From: JALOOB01 sp040766655
GTDB lineage: Bacteria > Chloroflexota > Anaerolineae > CG2-30-64-16
Direction: 5' to 3'
Length of the DNA: 64,000 nucleotides
Assembly (NCBI GenBank): GCA_040766655.1
Contig: JAXGQB010000019.1
Span: 1 to 64,000, forward strand
Shown: positions 7,414 to 15,755 of the stretch, one piece after another
Layout: the number at the start of each line of letters is the position of its first letter
Position numbering within the stretch: position 1 is the stretch's first letter
Made by a program: the position numbers and the translations under genes
Notes under the pieces: model-generated
What the model was told of the DNA's origin: nothing
Database searches by the model: none
The model's input: the letters and a program-made list of their open reading frames with translations, nothing else

Positions 7414-8499
7414 ATGAACGAAGCCCTATCCTCCAAGATCAAGGTTGGCATCCTGGCCGCCACCGGCGCGGTGGGCCAGCGGTTCGTGCAGCTCCTGGCA
7501 GAGCATCCGTGGTTCGAGATCGCAGCGCTGACCGCGTCGGACCGCTCGCTGGGCAAGCCCTATGGACAGGCCGCGAAGTGGATCATCCGCGGGGGCATGC
7601 CCGCCCAGGTCGCGGACATGCCGCTCCTGGCCACCGACCCGACCGCGATCGACCCCGAGGTGCGCCTGCTCTTCTCCGCCCTGCCCGGCGGTAACGCGGG
7701 AGAGGTGGAGCTGGCGTTCGCCGATGCCGGATTCGCGGTGTGCTCCAACGCGTCGGCACATCGCATGGACCCCGACGTGCCGCTGCTGATCCCGGACGTC
7801 AACCCGGAGCACACCGCATTGATCGGGATCCAGCGCGGGCGCCGGGCCGCCGCGGGCAAGCGCGAGGGGTACATCGTGACCAATCCGAACTGCACCAGCA
7901 CCCACCTGGTGTGCGCGCTCAAGCCGCTGTACGATGCGTTCGGATTGGCCTCGGTCAATGTGGTGACCATGCAGGCGCTCTCGGGTGCAGGCTATCCGGG
8001 CGTGTCGGCCCTGGACATCCTGGACAACGTGGTGCCTCACATCCCGGGGGAAGAGGAAAAGATCGAGAGCGAGCCGGGCAAGCTGTTGGGCGAGCTGGAC
8101 GGCGATTCGATCCGCCCGGCGGACTTCGTCGTGAGCGCACAGGCGAACCGCGTCGCGGTCCGGAACGGGCATCTCGAGGCGGTCAGCGTCAAGTTGCGCA
8201 GGCCAGCGAGCCTGGAACAAGTGGCCGAGGCGCTGGCGTCGTATGAGGGGCTCCCGCAGCGCTGGGGACTGCCGTCCGCGCCCCGGCCTGCGATCATTCT
8301 CCATTCGGAGGCGGATCGGCCCCAGCCCAGGCTCGACCGTCTGGCTGGCAGGGGAATGGCCACGAGCATCGGCCGGCTGCGTGTCGATCCGATCCTCGAC
8401 TTCAAGTTTGTGGTGTTGGGACACAACACCATCCGTGGCGCGGCGGGCGGCGCACTGCTGAACGCCGAGCTCCTGCAGGCGCAGGGTTGGCTTGCCTGA
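7414..8499 (+). CDS. asd: Aspartate-semialdehyde dehydrogenase
   Basis: Converts aspartyl phosphate to aspartate-semialdehyde, linking LysC to Hom. ATG 7414 is chosen over upstream starts because GGAGCAGAG precedes it, giving 361 residues. Rossmann motif GILAATGAVGQRF is at the N-terminus. The active-site Cys lies in NPNCTSTH, and the acyl-binding region contains SGAGYPGV. The central sequence is of the type found in archaeal and yeast enzymes rather than the E. coli form. It is the third gene of the T-box operon, 16 bases after hom. Confidence 0.94.
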   Translation: MNEALSSKIKVGILAATGAVGQRFVQLLAEHPWFEIAALTASDRSLGKPYGQAAKWIIRGGMPAQVADMPLLATDPTAIDPEVRLLFSALPGGNAGEVELAFADAGFAVCSNASAHRMDPDVPLLIPDVNPEHTALIGIQRGRRAAAGKREGYIVTNPNCTSTHLVCALKPLYDAFGLASVNVVTMQALSGAGYPGVSALDILDNVVPHIPGEEEKIESEPGKLLGELDGDSIRPADFVVSAQANRVAVRNGHLEAVSVKLRRPASLEQVAEALASYEGLPQRWGLPSAPRPAIILHSEADRPQPRLDRLAGRGMATSIGRLRVDPILDFKFVVLGHNTIRGAAGGALLNAELLQAQGWLA

Positions 8500-8514
8500 G
8501 CCAGTGATGCAAGG

Positions 8515-9660
8515 ATGACGGAAACGATGGACCTACGTTCTCTCTACGATGTCTTCGGCGACATGGTGATCTATCGGAACCTGAACCCGGTGGACCGCCG
8601 CATGCCGCGCTACGACCGGGCCTGGCGTGAGATCGGCACGGACAGCCCCATTCCGCCGCGCAAGCTCGACATGGCCTATGCAGCCGCACTGTCTTGGCTG
8701 CTGCAGCGCGGCCGGGCGAGCATCGCACCGGCAGAGCTTCCCATCGGTGAGATCGTCTACATTGGCGATACGATGCTGAACGATGGCGGCGCGTTCCGCA
8801 ACCTCCAACAGCACACGGGGCTGCCGGGCTGGTGCTTCATCGGCTCGGAGAAGGATGAGCTCCCGCAGATGACGGAGGATGGCGGGTTCTTCCAGGCCAA
8901 CCGCTGGACCGCGCTCGCGCGATTTCTCGAGCAGATCCGCCAGGGGGGCGCGCACCTGGACGCGGCCACGCTGGCGGTCGTCGACGTCGATAAGACGGCG
9001 CTGGGCGCACGCGGCCGCAACGGCAAGTCGATCGACCACGCACGGGTGGCCGCGATCGAGGCGACCCTGCACGATGCGATCGGCGCCAGCTTCCGGATAG
9101 ACGAGTTCCGCCAGGCGTACGGCACCCTCAACGTGCCCCGATACCACGAGTTCACGGCCGACAACCAGGACAACATCGCCTACATCTGCATGATGCTGAG
9201 CGCGGGCGCCGCAGACTTGGAGAGCCTGGTGGCGGAGATCGACAGCGGTGCGATGCCGGACTTCCTGGCGTTCATGCGCCGCATGGACCCGTCTGTCGAT
9301 CGGCTGCCGGCTTCTGTGGCGGCGCTTCACAGCGACATCTACCGGCGGACGCTCGAAGGCGACCTGACGCCATTCAAGGCCTTCCGTCGCCGCGAGTACC
9401 GTGAGACGGTCGCACGCATGGGGTGCCTGCCCGACGACGTTCCCCTGGCGAAGCGGCTGGTCGAGGAGATCTGCATCACGCGCGAGGTGTTCGAGGCTTG
9501 CGAATGGCTCCGGGACCGCGGCTGTTGGATGGTCGCGCTGTCAGATAAGCCGGACGAGGCCACCATGCCGGAGGCGGCCCTGGTGAGCGAGGGCTATCTG
9601 CCACTGCACCGCACTCCGACGCACGTGATCGGGCAGGCGTTGCCCATCGCAGGGGCGTGA
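8515..9660 (+). CDS. HAD-superfamily-like protein with motifs in permuted order
   Basis: A 381-residue protein that I cannot assign to a named family. It shows haloacid-dehalogenase-like signatures: YIGDTMLND (residues 82-90) resembles motif IV, VVDVDKTAL (155-163) resembles the DxDxT nucleophile motif I, and VALSDKP (340-346) resembles motif II. The motif IV-like element precedes motif I, so either the protein holds two HAD halves or the order is permuted. It is the last gene of lysC-hom-asd, 15 bases after asd. Phosphoryl-transfer HAD enzymes such as ThrH can act on phosphoserine and homoserine, so a role near homoserine phosphorylation or serine/threonine metabolism is conceivable, but this is inference. 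ATG 8527 is an alternative start. Confidence 0.55.
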   Translation: MTETMDLRSLYDVFGDMVIYRNLNPVDRRMPRYDRAWREIGTDSPIPPRKLDMAYAAALSWLLQRGRASIAPAELPIGEIVYIGDTMLNDGGAFRNLQQHTGLPGWCFIGSEKDELPQMTEDGGFFQANRWTALARFLEQIRQGGAHLDAATLAVVDVDKTALGARGRNGKSIDHARVAAIEATLHDAIGASFRIDEFRQAYGTLNVPRYHEFTADNQDNIAYICMMLSAGAADLESLVAEIDSGAMPDFLAFMRRMDPSVDRLPASVAALHSDIYRRTLEGDLTPFKAFRRREYRETVARMGCLPDDVPLAKRLVEEICITREVFEACEWLRDRGCWMVALSDKPDEATMPEAALVSEGYLPLHRTPTHVIGQALPIAGA

Positions 9661-9711
9661 GTTGCCTGACGCGCCTCTATCAGCACAACAGGTGATTGCC
9701 TGTCGTTCTGA

Positions 9712-9741
9712 TTAGCGCGCGCTATCAGATGCTGCTATAAT
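9712..9741 (+). promoter_or_regulatory. Promoter before the GT2 gene
   Basis: Consensus TATAAT at 9736-9741 with a weak -35 TTAGCG at 9712-9717 (18 bp spacing). It lies in the 108-base gap after the aspartate operon, about 30 bases before the GT2 start. Confidence 0.5.
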
Positions 9742-9768
9742 CGGCCTATCGCATCCCCGGAGGAACGG

Positions 9769-10740
9769 TTGGACCAGACCACGCCTCAGTTGCGCTGCAG
9801 TGTCGGCGTCACCGCCTACAACGAAGAGGCGAACATCGGCCGGCTGCTCGATGCCTTGCTGAGCCAACAACTGCGTGTCGTCGACATCAGCGAGATCATC
9901 GTGGTCGCTAGCGGCTGCACGGATAATACGATCCCGATCGTTGAGTCCTTCGTCGCGCGCGACCCGCGCATCCGCCTGTTCGTGCAGCCAAAGCGCGAGG
10001 GGAAGACCGCAGCCGTCAACGTGTTTCTGAGCAACGCGGTCGAGGACATCTGCGTGCTCGAGAGCGGCGATACCATTCCGCATCCGGAAGCGGTCGAGCA
10101 CATGGTGCGCATGTTCGCTGATCCCGCGGTCGGCATGACGGGCGCGCACAAGACCCCGGTGAACACGCCCGATCACCTGGTGGGGTTGTTCACCCACCTG
10201 CGGCTGCGGCTGGAGCATCAGCTCTGCCTCGAGATCCCGAGGCTGGGCGAGATGATCGCGTTCCGCAAGGTGTTCGACCACATCCCGACGGACGTGGCGA
10301 TGGACGAGGCGTTCGTCGAAGCGCTCGTCGTGCAACGCGGCCTCCAGGTGCGCTACGCGCCCGAGGCGATCGTCTACAACACCGGTCCCGACTCCGTCAA
10401 GGACTTCGTCCGCCAACGCCGGCGCAACCACGCGGGCCATCTCTACCTCAAGTCCAAGTATGGCTACGCGGTCTCCAGCATCCAGAATACGCGCGTCGCG
10501 AAGATCGCGCTCAAGGAGATCTGGGGCGCGATTCGGCTGGTCTGGACGCTGTTCGTGCTCGCCGTGCTCGAAGTCTGGTCCCGCCTGTTGGGGTGGTACG
10601 ACTTCGCCATCAAGAAGGACCGCCATGTCGTGTGGGACATGGCCTGGTCGCAAAAGGCGGACGTGGAGGCAGAGCGCGCTCAGACGGCCGCAGCCGACGA
10701 CGTCCGTCCCTCCGCAGTAGCAGGTCCACGTGCGCGATAA
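9769..10740 (+). CDS. Family 2 glycosyltransferase, membrane-associated
   Basis: A 323-residue GT-A fold glycosyltransferase. The N-terminus reads CSVGVTAYNEEANIGRLL, the usual nucleotide-sugar-binding start of GT2 enzymes, followed by VVASGCTDNT. ESGDT stands where the DxD motif would be. MDEAFVEALV and the RQRRRNHAGH block (a basic QxxRW-like region) follow. A hydrophobic stretch near residues 245-270 suggests membrane attachment. The start is TTG 9769 behind GGAGGA (9759-9764); there is no better ATG. The stop overlaps the next gene, a UPF0104 membrane protein, which suggests joint work on a lipid-linked glycan or polysaccharide. Substrate unknown. Confidence 0.85.
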   Translation: MDQTTPQLRCSVGVTAYNEEANIGRLLDALLSQQLRVVDISEIIVVASGCTDNTIPIVESFVARDPRIRLFVQPKREGKTAAVNVFLSNAVEDICVLESGDTIPHPEAVEHMVRMFADPAVGMTGAHKTPVNTPDHLVGLFTHLRLRLEHQLCLEIPRLGEMIAFRKVFDHIPTDVAMDEAFVEALVVQRGLQVRYAPEAIVYNTGPDSVKDFVRQRRRNHAGHLYLKSKYGYAVSSIQNTRVAKIALKEIWGAIRLVWTLFVLAVLEVWSRLLGWYDFAIKKDRHVVWDMAWSQKADVEAERAQTAAADDVRPSAVAGPRAR

Positions 10741-11692
10741 GCTCATCACGCTTCTTAAGATCATCATCAGCCTGGCGCTGATTGCGCTTGCTTTCTACCT
10801 GGTCGACTTTAACCAGGTGCTTGCCCAGCTTAAGAAGGCCCGACCGCTCTACTTCCTCGCGGCGCTTGCCTTCTACATGCTGGCGATCACGGTCAACGGT
10901 GCGAAGTGGCAGGTGCTGCTCCGCGCCCAGGGCGTGAACGTTCCCTTCGCGGCCGTGCTGCGCTTCATCTGGATCGGCTTCTTCTTCAACAACTTTCTGC
11001 CCGCGAACGTGGGGGGCGACGTGATGCGGGGCTTCGGCCTGGCGCGCCACACCGACCGTGCAGCGGATGCGGCCGTGTCGGTCATCGTGGATCGCGTGAT
11101 CGGCCTCATGGCCTACATGAGCACCGCGGTCGTGGCCGCGATCGTGGCGGTGAACGTGACCGGTCACGCGGAGCTCGAACAGGTGGAGTGGGTGGCCATC
11201 GTGGCCCTGGCCGGATTGGTGACCGGATTCGGCGTCCTGCTGAGCCGGCGCCTGCGTGCGTTCATATCGCGCGTGTTTCAGCTTCGTTTTCTCTCACCCC
11301 TCGCGCCGCTCTGGGGGCGCATCTCGGAGGCGTTCAACGCGTATCGCTTTCGATACAAGGCCCTCATCGCCGCGTTCGGCGTTGCACTGGTGGGCATTGC
11401 CTGCACCACCCTGGTGAACTGGCTGCTCTCCCAGTCGATGGGCGGGCTGATGCCCCTCGAAACGATCCTTCTGTTCAACCCGCTCATCGCGTTGGTGTTG
11501 ATGATCCCCGTCTCGATCGGCGGCATCGGCGTCAGCCAGACCGCCTATCCGTTCTTCTTCTCGTTGGCAGGTGTTCCGACGGACCACGCGCTGGCCGTAT
11601 CGATCCTGATGCAGGCCATCATGCTGCTGGGCAGCGTGCCCGGCGGGTTCGTGTGGCTCCTGGGCCGTCGCGCTGCCCGTTCCCAAACCTAG
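10730..11692 (+). CDS. UPF0104/LPG-synthase-TM (AglD-type) integral membrane protein
   Basis: 320 residues with about seven to eight hydrophobic segments. Family landmarks are NGAKWQVLL, FFNNFLPANVGGDVMR, SVIVDRVIGL and IPVSIGGIGV. These match the flippase-like domain found in MprF and in UPF0104 proteins. Members are thought to move or present lipid-linked substrates across the membrane. The GTG start at 10730 overlaps the GT2 stop by 11 bases, so the two are probably translated together and may form a glycolipid synthesis and export pair. No soluble aminoacyl-transferase domain is present, so it is not a complete MprF. Confidence 0.85.
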   Translation: MRDKLITLLKIIISLALIALAFYLVDFNQVLAQLKKARPLYFLAALAFYMLAITVNGAKWQVLLRAQGVNVPFAAVLRFIWIGFFFNNFLPANVGGDVMRGFGLARHTDRAADAAVSVIVDRVIGLMAYMSTAVVAAIVAVNVTGHAELEQVEWVAIVALAGLVTGFGVLLSRRLRAFISRVFQLRFLSPLAPLWGRISEAFNAYRFRYKALIAAFGVALVGIACTTLVNWLLSQSMGGLMPLETILLFNPLIALVLMIPVSIGGIGVSQTAYPFFFSLAGVPTDHALAVSILMQAIMLLGSVPGGFVWLLGRRAARSQT

Positions 11693-11707
11693 AAAGGGGT
11701 GAGCTCG

Positions 11708-13660
11708 ATGTCCGGGCCCCACGTCGCGCCGTACGGCGCGTGGAAATCGCCGATCACCGCGGACCTGGTGGCTGCGGCCTCGGTCGGCCTGGGCGGCATT
11801 TCCGTCGATGGGGATGCCGTCTGGTGGATCGAGAAGCGTCCCGCGGAGCAGGGCCGCTGCGTGTTGGTCAGGTGCAACGCTGCCGGCCAGATCGCAGACG
11901 TGACGCCGGCCCCCTTCAACGTGCGCACGCGCGTCCACGAGTACGGCGGCGGCGAATACCTGGCGGCCGGTGGAATGGTCTTCTTCGTCAATTACGCGGA
12001 CCAGCGTGTCTATTGCCTGGACCCGGCATCGGGCGAGCCGCCGCAGCCGATCACGCCCGAGCTGCCGCTGCGATACGCCGACTTCGAGCTGGATCGCCAC
12101 CGCAACCGCCTGATCTGCATCCGCGAGGACCATTCGGGGCACCCGCACGAGCCGGCCAACACCGTGGTCAGCCTCGACCCGGCGGGGGATCCTGCGGGCG
12201 CTCCTGCGGGCGGGCGCGTGTTGGTCTCTGGCAACGACTTCTACGCCTCTCCGCGCCTCAGCCCCGATGGGACGCGACTGGCCTGGCTGACGTGGCATCA
12301 CCCTAACATGCCATGGGACGGCGCCGAACTGTGGGTCGGCGAACTGGACGCCGCGGGCACGCTGGGGCGCGCAGAGCTGATCGCGGGCGGACCCACCGTG
12401 TCGATCTTCCAGCCAGAGTGGTCGCCCGATGGCGTGCTGCATTTCGTCTCAGATCGCACCGGCTGGTGGAACCTGTATCGGTGGCGCGACGGCAGCGCGG
12501 AGCCGCTGGCCCCCATGGAAGCCGAGTTCGGGCTGCCGCAGTGGGTCTTCGGCATGTCAACCTATGCGTTCGAGTCGGAGGAGCGCATCGTCTGCACCTT
12601 CCGTCGTGCGGAGGGGTGGCAGCTGGCGCTGCTCGACACCGCACGGCGGACATTGGCCATCGTCGAGACGCCTTACACAGGAATCGACAACGTGCGCGCC
12701 GCGCGGGGCAGGGCGTTCTTCCTCGGCAGCTCGCCGGTCGAGCCGGCCTCGGTCATCGCGGTGGACCTCGCCACGCAGCAGGTTGCCACACTGCGCCGGT
12801 CCAGCGACGTCGCGGTGGATGCGGGATATCTGTCCGTCCCGCGGACGGTCGAATTCCCGACCACGGGCGGGTTGACCGCGTTCGGCAACTACTATCCGCC
12901 GCACAACCGCGATTTCACCGCGCCGCGGGGCGAGACGCCGCCGCTGCTCGTCTTCAGCCACGGTGGCCCAACCGGCAACAGCGGCACGGGCCTGCGCATG
13001 GCCATCCAGTATTGGACCAGCCGCGGCATCGCAGTGCTGGACGTCAACTACGGCGGCAGCACCGGCTATGGCCGCGCATACCGCGAACGGCTGAACGACC
13101 GGTGGGGCGTGGTGGACGTGGACGACTGCGCCAATGGCGCCGCCTGGCTTGCCGGGCTGGGCGAGGTGGACCCTGCACGGCTGGCCATCCGGGGTGGCAG
13201 CGCGGGCGGCTACACGACGCTCTGCGCGCTGACCTTCCGCGATGTGTTCAAGGCGGGCGCCAGCCATTACGGCGTCGGGGACCTGGAGGCGCTGGCCCGC
13301 GACACGCACAAGTTCGAGTCGCGCTACCTGGACCACATCGTCGGCCCATACCCGGCGCGCCGCGACCTGTACATCGAGCGCTCGCCCATCCACCACACCG
13401 AGCGGCTGGCTTGCCCGGTCATCTTCTTCCAGGGGCTCGAAGACCCGATCGTGCCGCCCAACCAGGCAGAGACGATGTTCGCCGCGGTGCGCGCCAAGGG
13501 TCTGCCGACCGCGTACGTGGCGTTTGAGGGCGAGGGGCACGGCTTCCGCCGCGCGGAGAACATCGTGCGGGCGCTGGAGGCGGAGCTGTATTTCTACAGC
13601 CGCGTCTTCGGCTTCGAGTTGGCCGAGCCCGTCGAGCCGGTGCAGATCGAGAACCTCTAG
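11708..13660 (+). CDS. S9-family serine peptidase (acylaminoacyl/prolyl oligopeptidase type)
   Basis: 650 residues: an N-terminal beta-propeller with WD/PD40-like repeats (for example SPRLSPDGTRLAWLTW and WSPDGVLHFVS) and a C-terminal alpha/beta-hydrolase domain. The triad is visible: Ser in GGSAGGYTT (about residue 497), Asp in LEDPIVPP (about 579) and His in GEGHGFRR (about 610). The propeller restricts access to short peptides, so the protein probably trims oligopeptides in the cytoplasm; no signal peptide is seen. ATG 11708 is chosen because AAAGGGGTG lies at good distance; GTG 11699 would overlap that site. It follows the UPF0104 gene closely and abuts the HD gene by one base. Confidence 0.92.
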   Translation: MSGPHVAPYGAWKSPITADLVAAASVGLGGISVDGDAVWWIEKRPAEQGRCVLVRCNAAGQIADVTPAPFNVRTRVHEYGGGEYLAAGGMVFFVNYADQRVYCLDPASGEPPQPITPELPLRYADFELDRHRNRLICIREDHSGHPHEPANTVVSLDPAGDPAGAPAGGRVLVSGNDFYASPRLSPDGTRLAWLTWHHPNMPWDGAELWVGELDAAGTLGRAELIAGGPTVSIFQPEWSPDGVLHFVSDRTGWWNLYRWRDGSAEPLAPMEAEFGLPQWVFGMSTYAFESEERIVCTFRRAEGWQLALLDTARRTLAIVETPYTGIDNVRAARGRAFFLGSSPVEPASVIAVDLATQQVATLRRSSDVAVDAGYLSVPRTVEFPTTGGLTAFGNYYPPHNRDFTAPRGETPPLLVFSHGGPTGNSGTGLRMAIQYWTSRGIAVLDVNYGGSTGYGRAYRERLNDRWGVVDVDDCANGAAWLAGLGEVDPARLAIRGGSAGGYTTLCALTFRDVFKAGASHYGVGDLEALARDTHKFESRYLDHIVGPYPARRDLYIERSPIHHTERLACPVIFFQGLEDPIVPPNQAETMFAAVRAKGLPTAYVAFEGEGHGFRRAENIVRALEAELYFYSRVFGFELAEPVEPVQIENL

Positions 13661-13661
13661 C

Positions 13662-14330
13662 ATGAGCGAAGCGCCCATCACCGTGGACTCCGCACGCTCG
13701 CTCTACGACGCCGGCGGGGGCGGGCACGACTTCGACCACGTGCTGCGCGTGACCGCGCTCGCCGAACGCATTGCGCGGGCCGAGGGCGCGGACATGGCGG
13801 TCGTTCGTACGGCCGCGTTGCTGCACGATATCGGCGAGAGCGCGGATCGCGCCAACCACCACCTGATCGGCGCACAGCGCGCGCGGGAGATCCTGGCGGA
13901 TCGGCCCGCTGCGTTCGCCGACGCGGTGGCGCATGCGATCGAGGCGCATCGCTTCCGCCACGATCCGCAGCCGGCCACCCTCGAGGCGCAGGTCCTCTCC
14001 GACGCAGACAAGCTGGACGCCATCGGCGCGATCGGCATTGCCCGCGCATTCGCCTACGCCGGCGCGGCCGGCACGGCCCTGTGGCGCCAGCCCTGGCGCG
14101 AGATCGCTAATTCCAGCGCGGCCGAGCGCGGCGATGCAACCGGCGATGCCCGGCAGGCGCCGGCCGTGCTCGGCGCTGCGTACACGCCAGTCCACGAATT
14201 CGTCTACAAGCTCGACCGCATCCCCGAACGCCTCTTCACCCCAACCGCCCGCGCGATCGCCCGCGAGCGCCGCGACGTCATGCGCGAATTCTTCGATCGG
14301 CTGGATCGCGAGGCCGCCGGCGAGGCGTAA
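13662..14330 (+). CDS. HD-domain phosphohydrolase
   Basis: 222 residues with a metal-dependent HD fold: HDFDHVLRV (first His), AALLHDIGES (the His-Asp pair), AHAIEAHRF and LSDADKLDAIGAIG (last Asp). This set matches small single-domain HD hydrolases, which act on nucleotides or related phosphoesters; the substrate cannot be told from sequence. ATG 13662 comes one base after the S9 peptidase stop, so the genes are likely coupled. It ends in front of a perfect 13-bp hairpin at 14342-14370. Confidence 0.88.
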   Translation: MSEAPITVDSARSLYDAGGGGHDFDHVLRVTALAERIARAEGADMAVVRTAALLHDIGESADRANHHLIGAQRAREILADRPAAFADAVAHAIEAHRFRHDPQPATLEAQVLSDADKLDAIGAIGIARAFAYAGAAGTALWRQPWREIANSSAAERGDATGDARQAPAVLGAAYTPVHEFVYKLDRIPERLFTPTARAIARERRDVMREFFDRLDREAAGEA

Positions 14331-14341
14331 CTGGTCATTAG

Positions 14342-14370
14342 GTGCCCGGCACCTCCGAGGTGCCGGGCAC
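14342..14370. repeat. Intergenic palindrome with ACCTCCGAGGT core
   Basis: GTGCCCGGCACCT (14342-14354) and AGGTGCCGGGCAC (14358-14370) form a perfect 13-bp stem with loop CCG. The ACCTCCGAGGT centre recurs in the palindromes at 18314-18364 and, in variant form, at 60153-60201, so it may belong to a dispersed repeat family. There is no T run, but it could also stop transcription from the HD gene. Confidence 0.7.
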
Positions 14371-14423
14371 CTGGATCATGCCAAGTGCCGTCGCAAAGTG
14401 CCCGGCGCTGGACCGCGCCTCAT

Positions 14424-14452
14424 TTGACACGCCTGCGGCCCTGTGCTACACT
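14424..14452 (+). promoter_or_regulatory. Promoter of the arginine operon leader
   Basis: TTGACA at 14424-14429 and TACACT at 14447-14452 with 17 bp spacing, a near-consensus sigma70 promoter. Transcription would begin near 14460, giving a leader of about 260 bases before argC. Confidence 0.8.
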
Positions 14453-14479
14453 CGCTCCCGCAAAAGATGGTGGGCTGGC

Positions 14480-14560
14480 ATGCGCCGGCAGCGCCAGAAG
14501 CATACTGAAACGTTCGGAGTAGGTCGTGGCATTCAGCCTTCGCTTCCCTCGTCGTCGTAG
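14480..14560 (+). CDS. Putative arginine-rich leader peptide
   Basis: A 26-codon ORF starting MRRQRQKH, with CGC CGG at codons 2 and 3, CGC at codon 5 and one more Arg codon later. GGTGGG upstream could serve as a weak ribosome site. Position between promoter and terminator of an arginine biosynthesis operon is what a ribosome-mediated attenuator would need. In a GC-rich genome Arg codons are common, so chance is possible. Confidence 0.35.
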   Translation: MRRQRQKHTETFGVGRGIQPSLPSSS

Positions 14561-14634
14561 CCCTATGAGAGCGGGTTAGCACCCGGTCACAGGAGCTCGC
14601 GCGAGCCGAACGTCTAAGACAGAAACGTGGCAGA

Positions 14635-14665
14635 CCAGCACCCAGACCCGGGGGCTGGTTTTTTT
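14635..14665 (+). terminator. Intrinsic terminator in front of argC
   Basis: CCAGCACCC (14635-14643) pairs with GGGGGCTGG (14650-14658, one A-G mismatch), followed by seven T. It lies 55 bases upstream of the argC start and downstream of the operon promoter, so read-through must be controlled. Confidence 0.88.
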
Positions 14666-14720
14666 GTGCAGTCAACACGGGGGCGGACCGATCGTCGGCC
14701 CACCGCGACGGAGCAATCAG

Positions 14721-15755
14721 ATGGTCAGGATAGGCATCATCGGAGCGACGGGATACACAGGGCTTGAGTTACTCAGGCTCCTCGCCCGGCACGCCGAGGC
14801 GCAGGTCGTGTGGCTGACCTCGGAGAACTCGGCCGGCCAGCGATTCGGCGATGTGTTCGCGGTTTCGTCCTCGATCGGCGGGATGACCCTGGTCAAGGCA
14901 GCCGATGCGGACCTGGCCGCTGCAGATGTGGTCTTCTGCTGCCTGCCCCACGCGGCTTCGCAGGGGGCGGTGGCCGCGGCGCGCCGGGCCGGCGCCCGCG
15001 TCGTCGACCTGAGCGCGGACTACCGCCTCCACGACCCGGTGCAGTACGAGGCCTGGTACGGCCACCCGCACAATGAGCAGGGCTGGCTGGCCGAGGCAGT
15101 CTACGGGCTGCCGGAATTGCACCGGGCCGAGATCAAGGATACGTCGCTGGTTGCCAATCCGGGCTGTTACCCGACCAGTGTCATCCTGGGCCTGGCGCCG
15201 CTGGCGCGGGCCGGCTGGCTGGGCGGTTCGGTCATCGCGGACAGCAAGTCGGGCGTCTCGGGCGCGGGGCGGGGGCTCTCCCTCAAGACGCACTTCGTCG
15301 AGGCCAACGAGAACTTCAGCCCCTACAGCATCGGCCGCACGCACCGGCACCTCGTGGAGATGGAACAGGAGCTCGGCGCGCTGATGCAGGCAGGCAACGG
15401 CCAAACACCGATCCAGCTGATCTTCTCCCCCCACCTGCTCCCCGTCAACCGGGGCATTCTCTCCACCATCTACGTCACGCTGCCGCCCGGAGCCACCGAG
15501 GACGCGGTGCGCACCGCCTACGCGGACGCCTACGCGGGCGAGCCGTTCGTGAACCTGCTGGCGCGGGGCCAGGTGGCCACCCTGGCGCACGCGGTCCATA
15601 CCAATGACTGCGCCATCGGGCTGACGTTCGTGCCGGGCGCCGCCATGCTGATCGTCACGTCGGCCATCGACAACCTGATCAAGGGCGCGTCGGGCCAGGC
15701 AGTGCAGAACATGAACATCATGCTGGGCCTGGACGAACGGATGGGACTGCTATGA
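14721..15755 (+). CDS. argC: N-acetyl-gamma-glutamyl-phosphate reductase
   Basis: Third step of arginine synthesis: NADPH reduction of N-acetylglutamyl phosphate to the semialdehyde. Starting at ATG 14721 (GGAGC upstream) gives 344 residues opening MVRIGIIGATGYTGLELL, the Rossmann motif; earlier in-frame starts would lie in the terminator tail. The catalytic Cys is in VANPGCYPTS, and SGVSGAGR follows. First structural gene of the operon, with its stop overlapping the argB start by four bases (ATGA). Confidence 0.96.
   Translation: MVRIGIIGATGYTGLELLRLLARHAEAQVVWLTSENSAGQRFGDVFAVSSSIGGMTLVKAADADLAAADVVFCCLPHAASQGAVAAARRAGARVVDLSADYRLHDPVQYEAWYGHPHNEQGWLAEAVYGLPELHRAEIKDTSLVANPGCYPTSVILGLAPLARAGWLGGSVIADSKSGVSGAGRGLSLKTHFVEANENFSPYSIGRTHRHLVEMEQELGALMQAGNGQTPIQLIFSPHLLPVNRGILSTIYVTLPPGATEDAVRTAYADAYAGEPFVNLLARGQVATLAHAVHTNDCAIGLTFVPGAAMLIVTSAIDNLIKGASGQAVQNMNIMLGLDERMGLL

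Larger units (their letters stand above)
14460..14665 (+). promoter_or_regulatory. Structured attenuator-like leader of the arg operon
   Basis: A transcribed leader ending in a strong intrinsic terminator before argC. ACGTTCGG (14510-14517) pairs with CCGAACGT (14606-14613), closing a multibranched domain. Inside are CGGGT-tagc-ACCCG (14572-14585) and GCTC-gcgc-GAGC. A 26-residue mini-ORF with Arg codons at positions 2, 3 and 5 starts at 14480. GGTGGGCTGG just before that ATG can pair, with a bulge, to the left arm of the terminator and could act as antiterminator. It lacks the T-box consensus and I do not recognise a known riboswitch class. The terminator and domain-closing stem are seen; arginine-responsive control is inference. 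Confidence 0.6.

Noticed and set aside
10730..11692. MprF (lysyl-phosphatidylglycerol synthase) assignment
   Set aside because: Only the membrane flippase-like domain is present; the soluble aminoacyl-transferase half is missing.
14510..14665. T-box reading of the arg leader (AGTA and GAAC elements, GTGGCA)
   Set aside because: The GGGTGGNACCGCG signature is absent, and the GAAC lies within a perfect stem with ACGTTCGG, so an S-turn cannot form at the same time. Kept only as an alternative.
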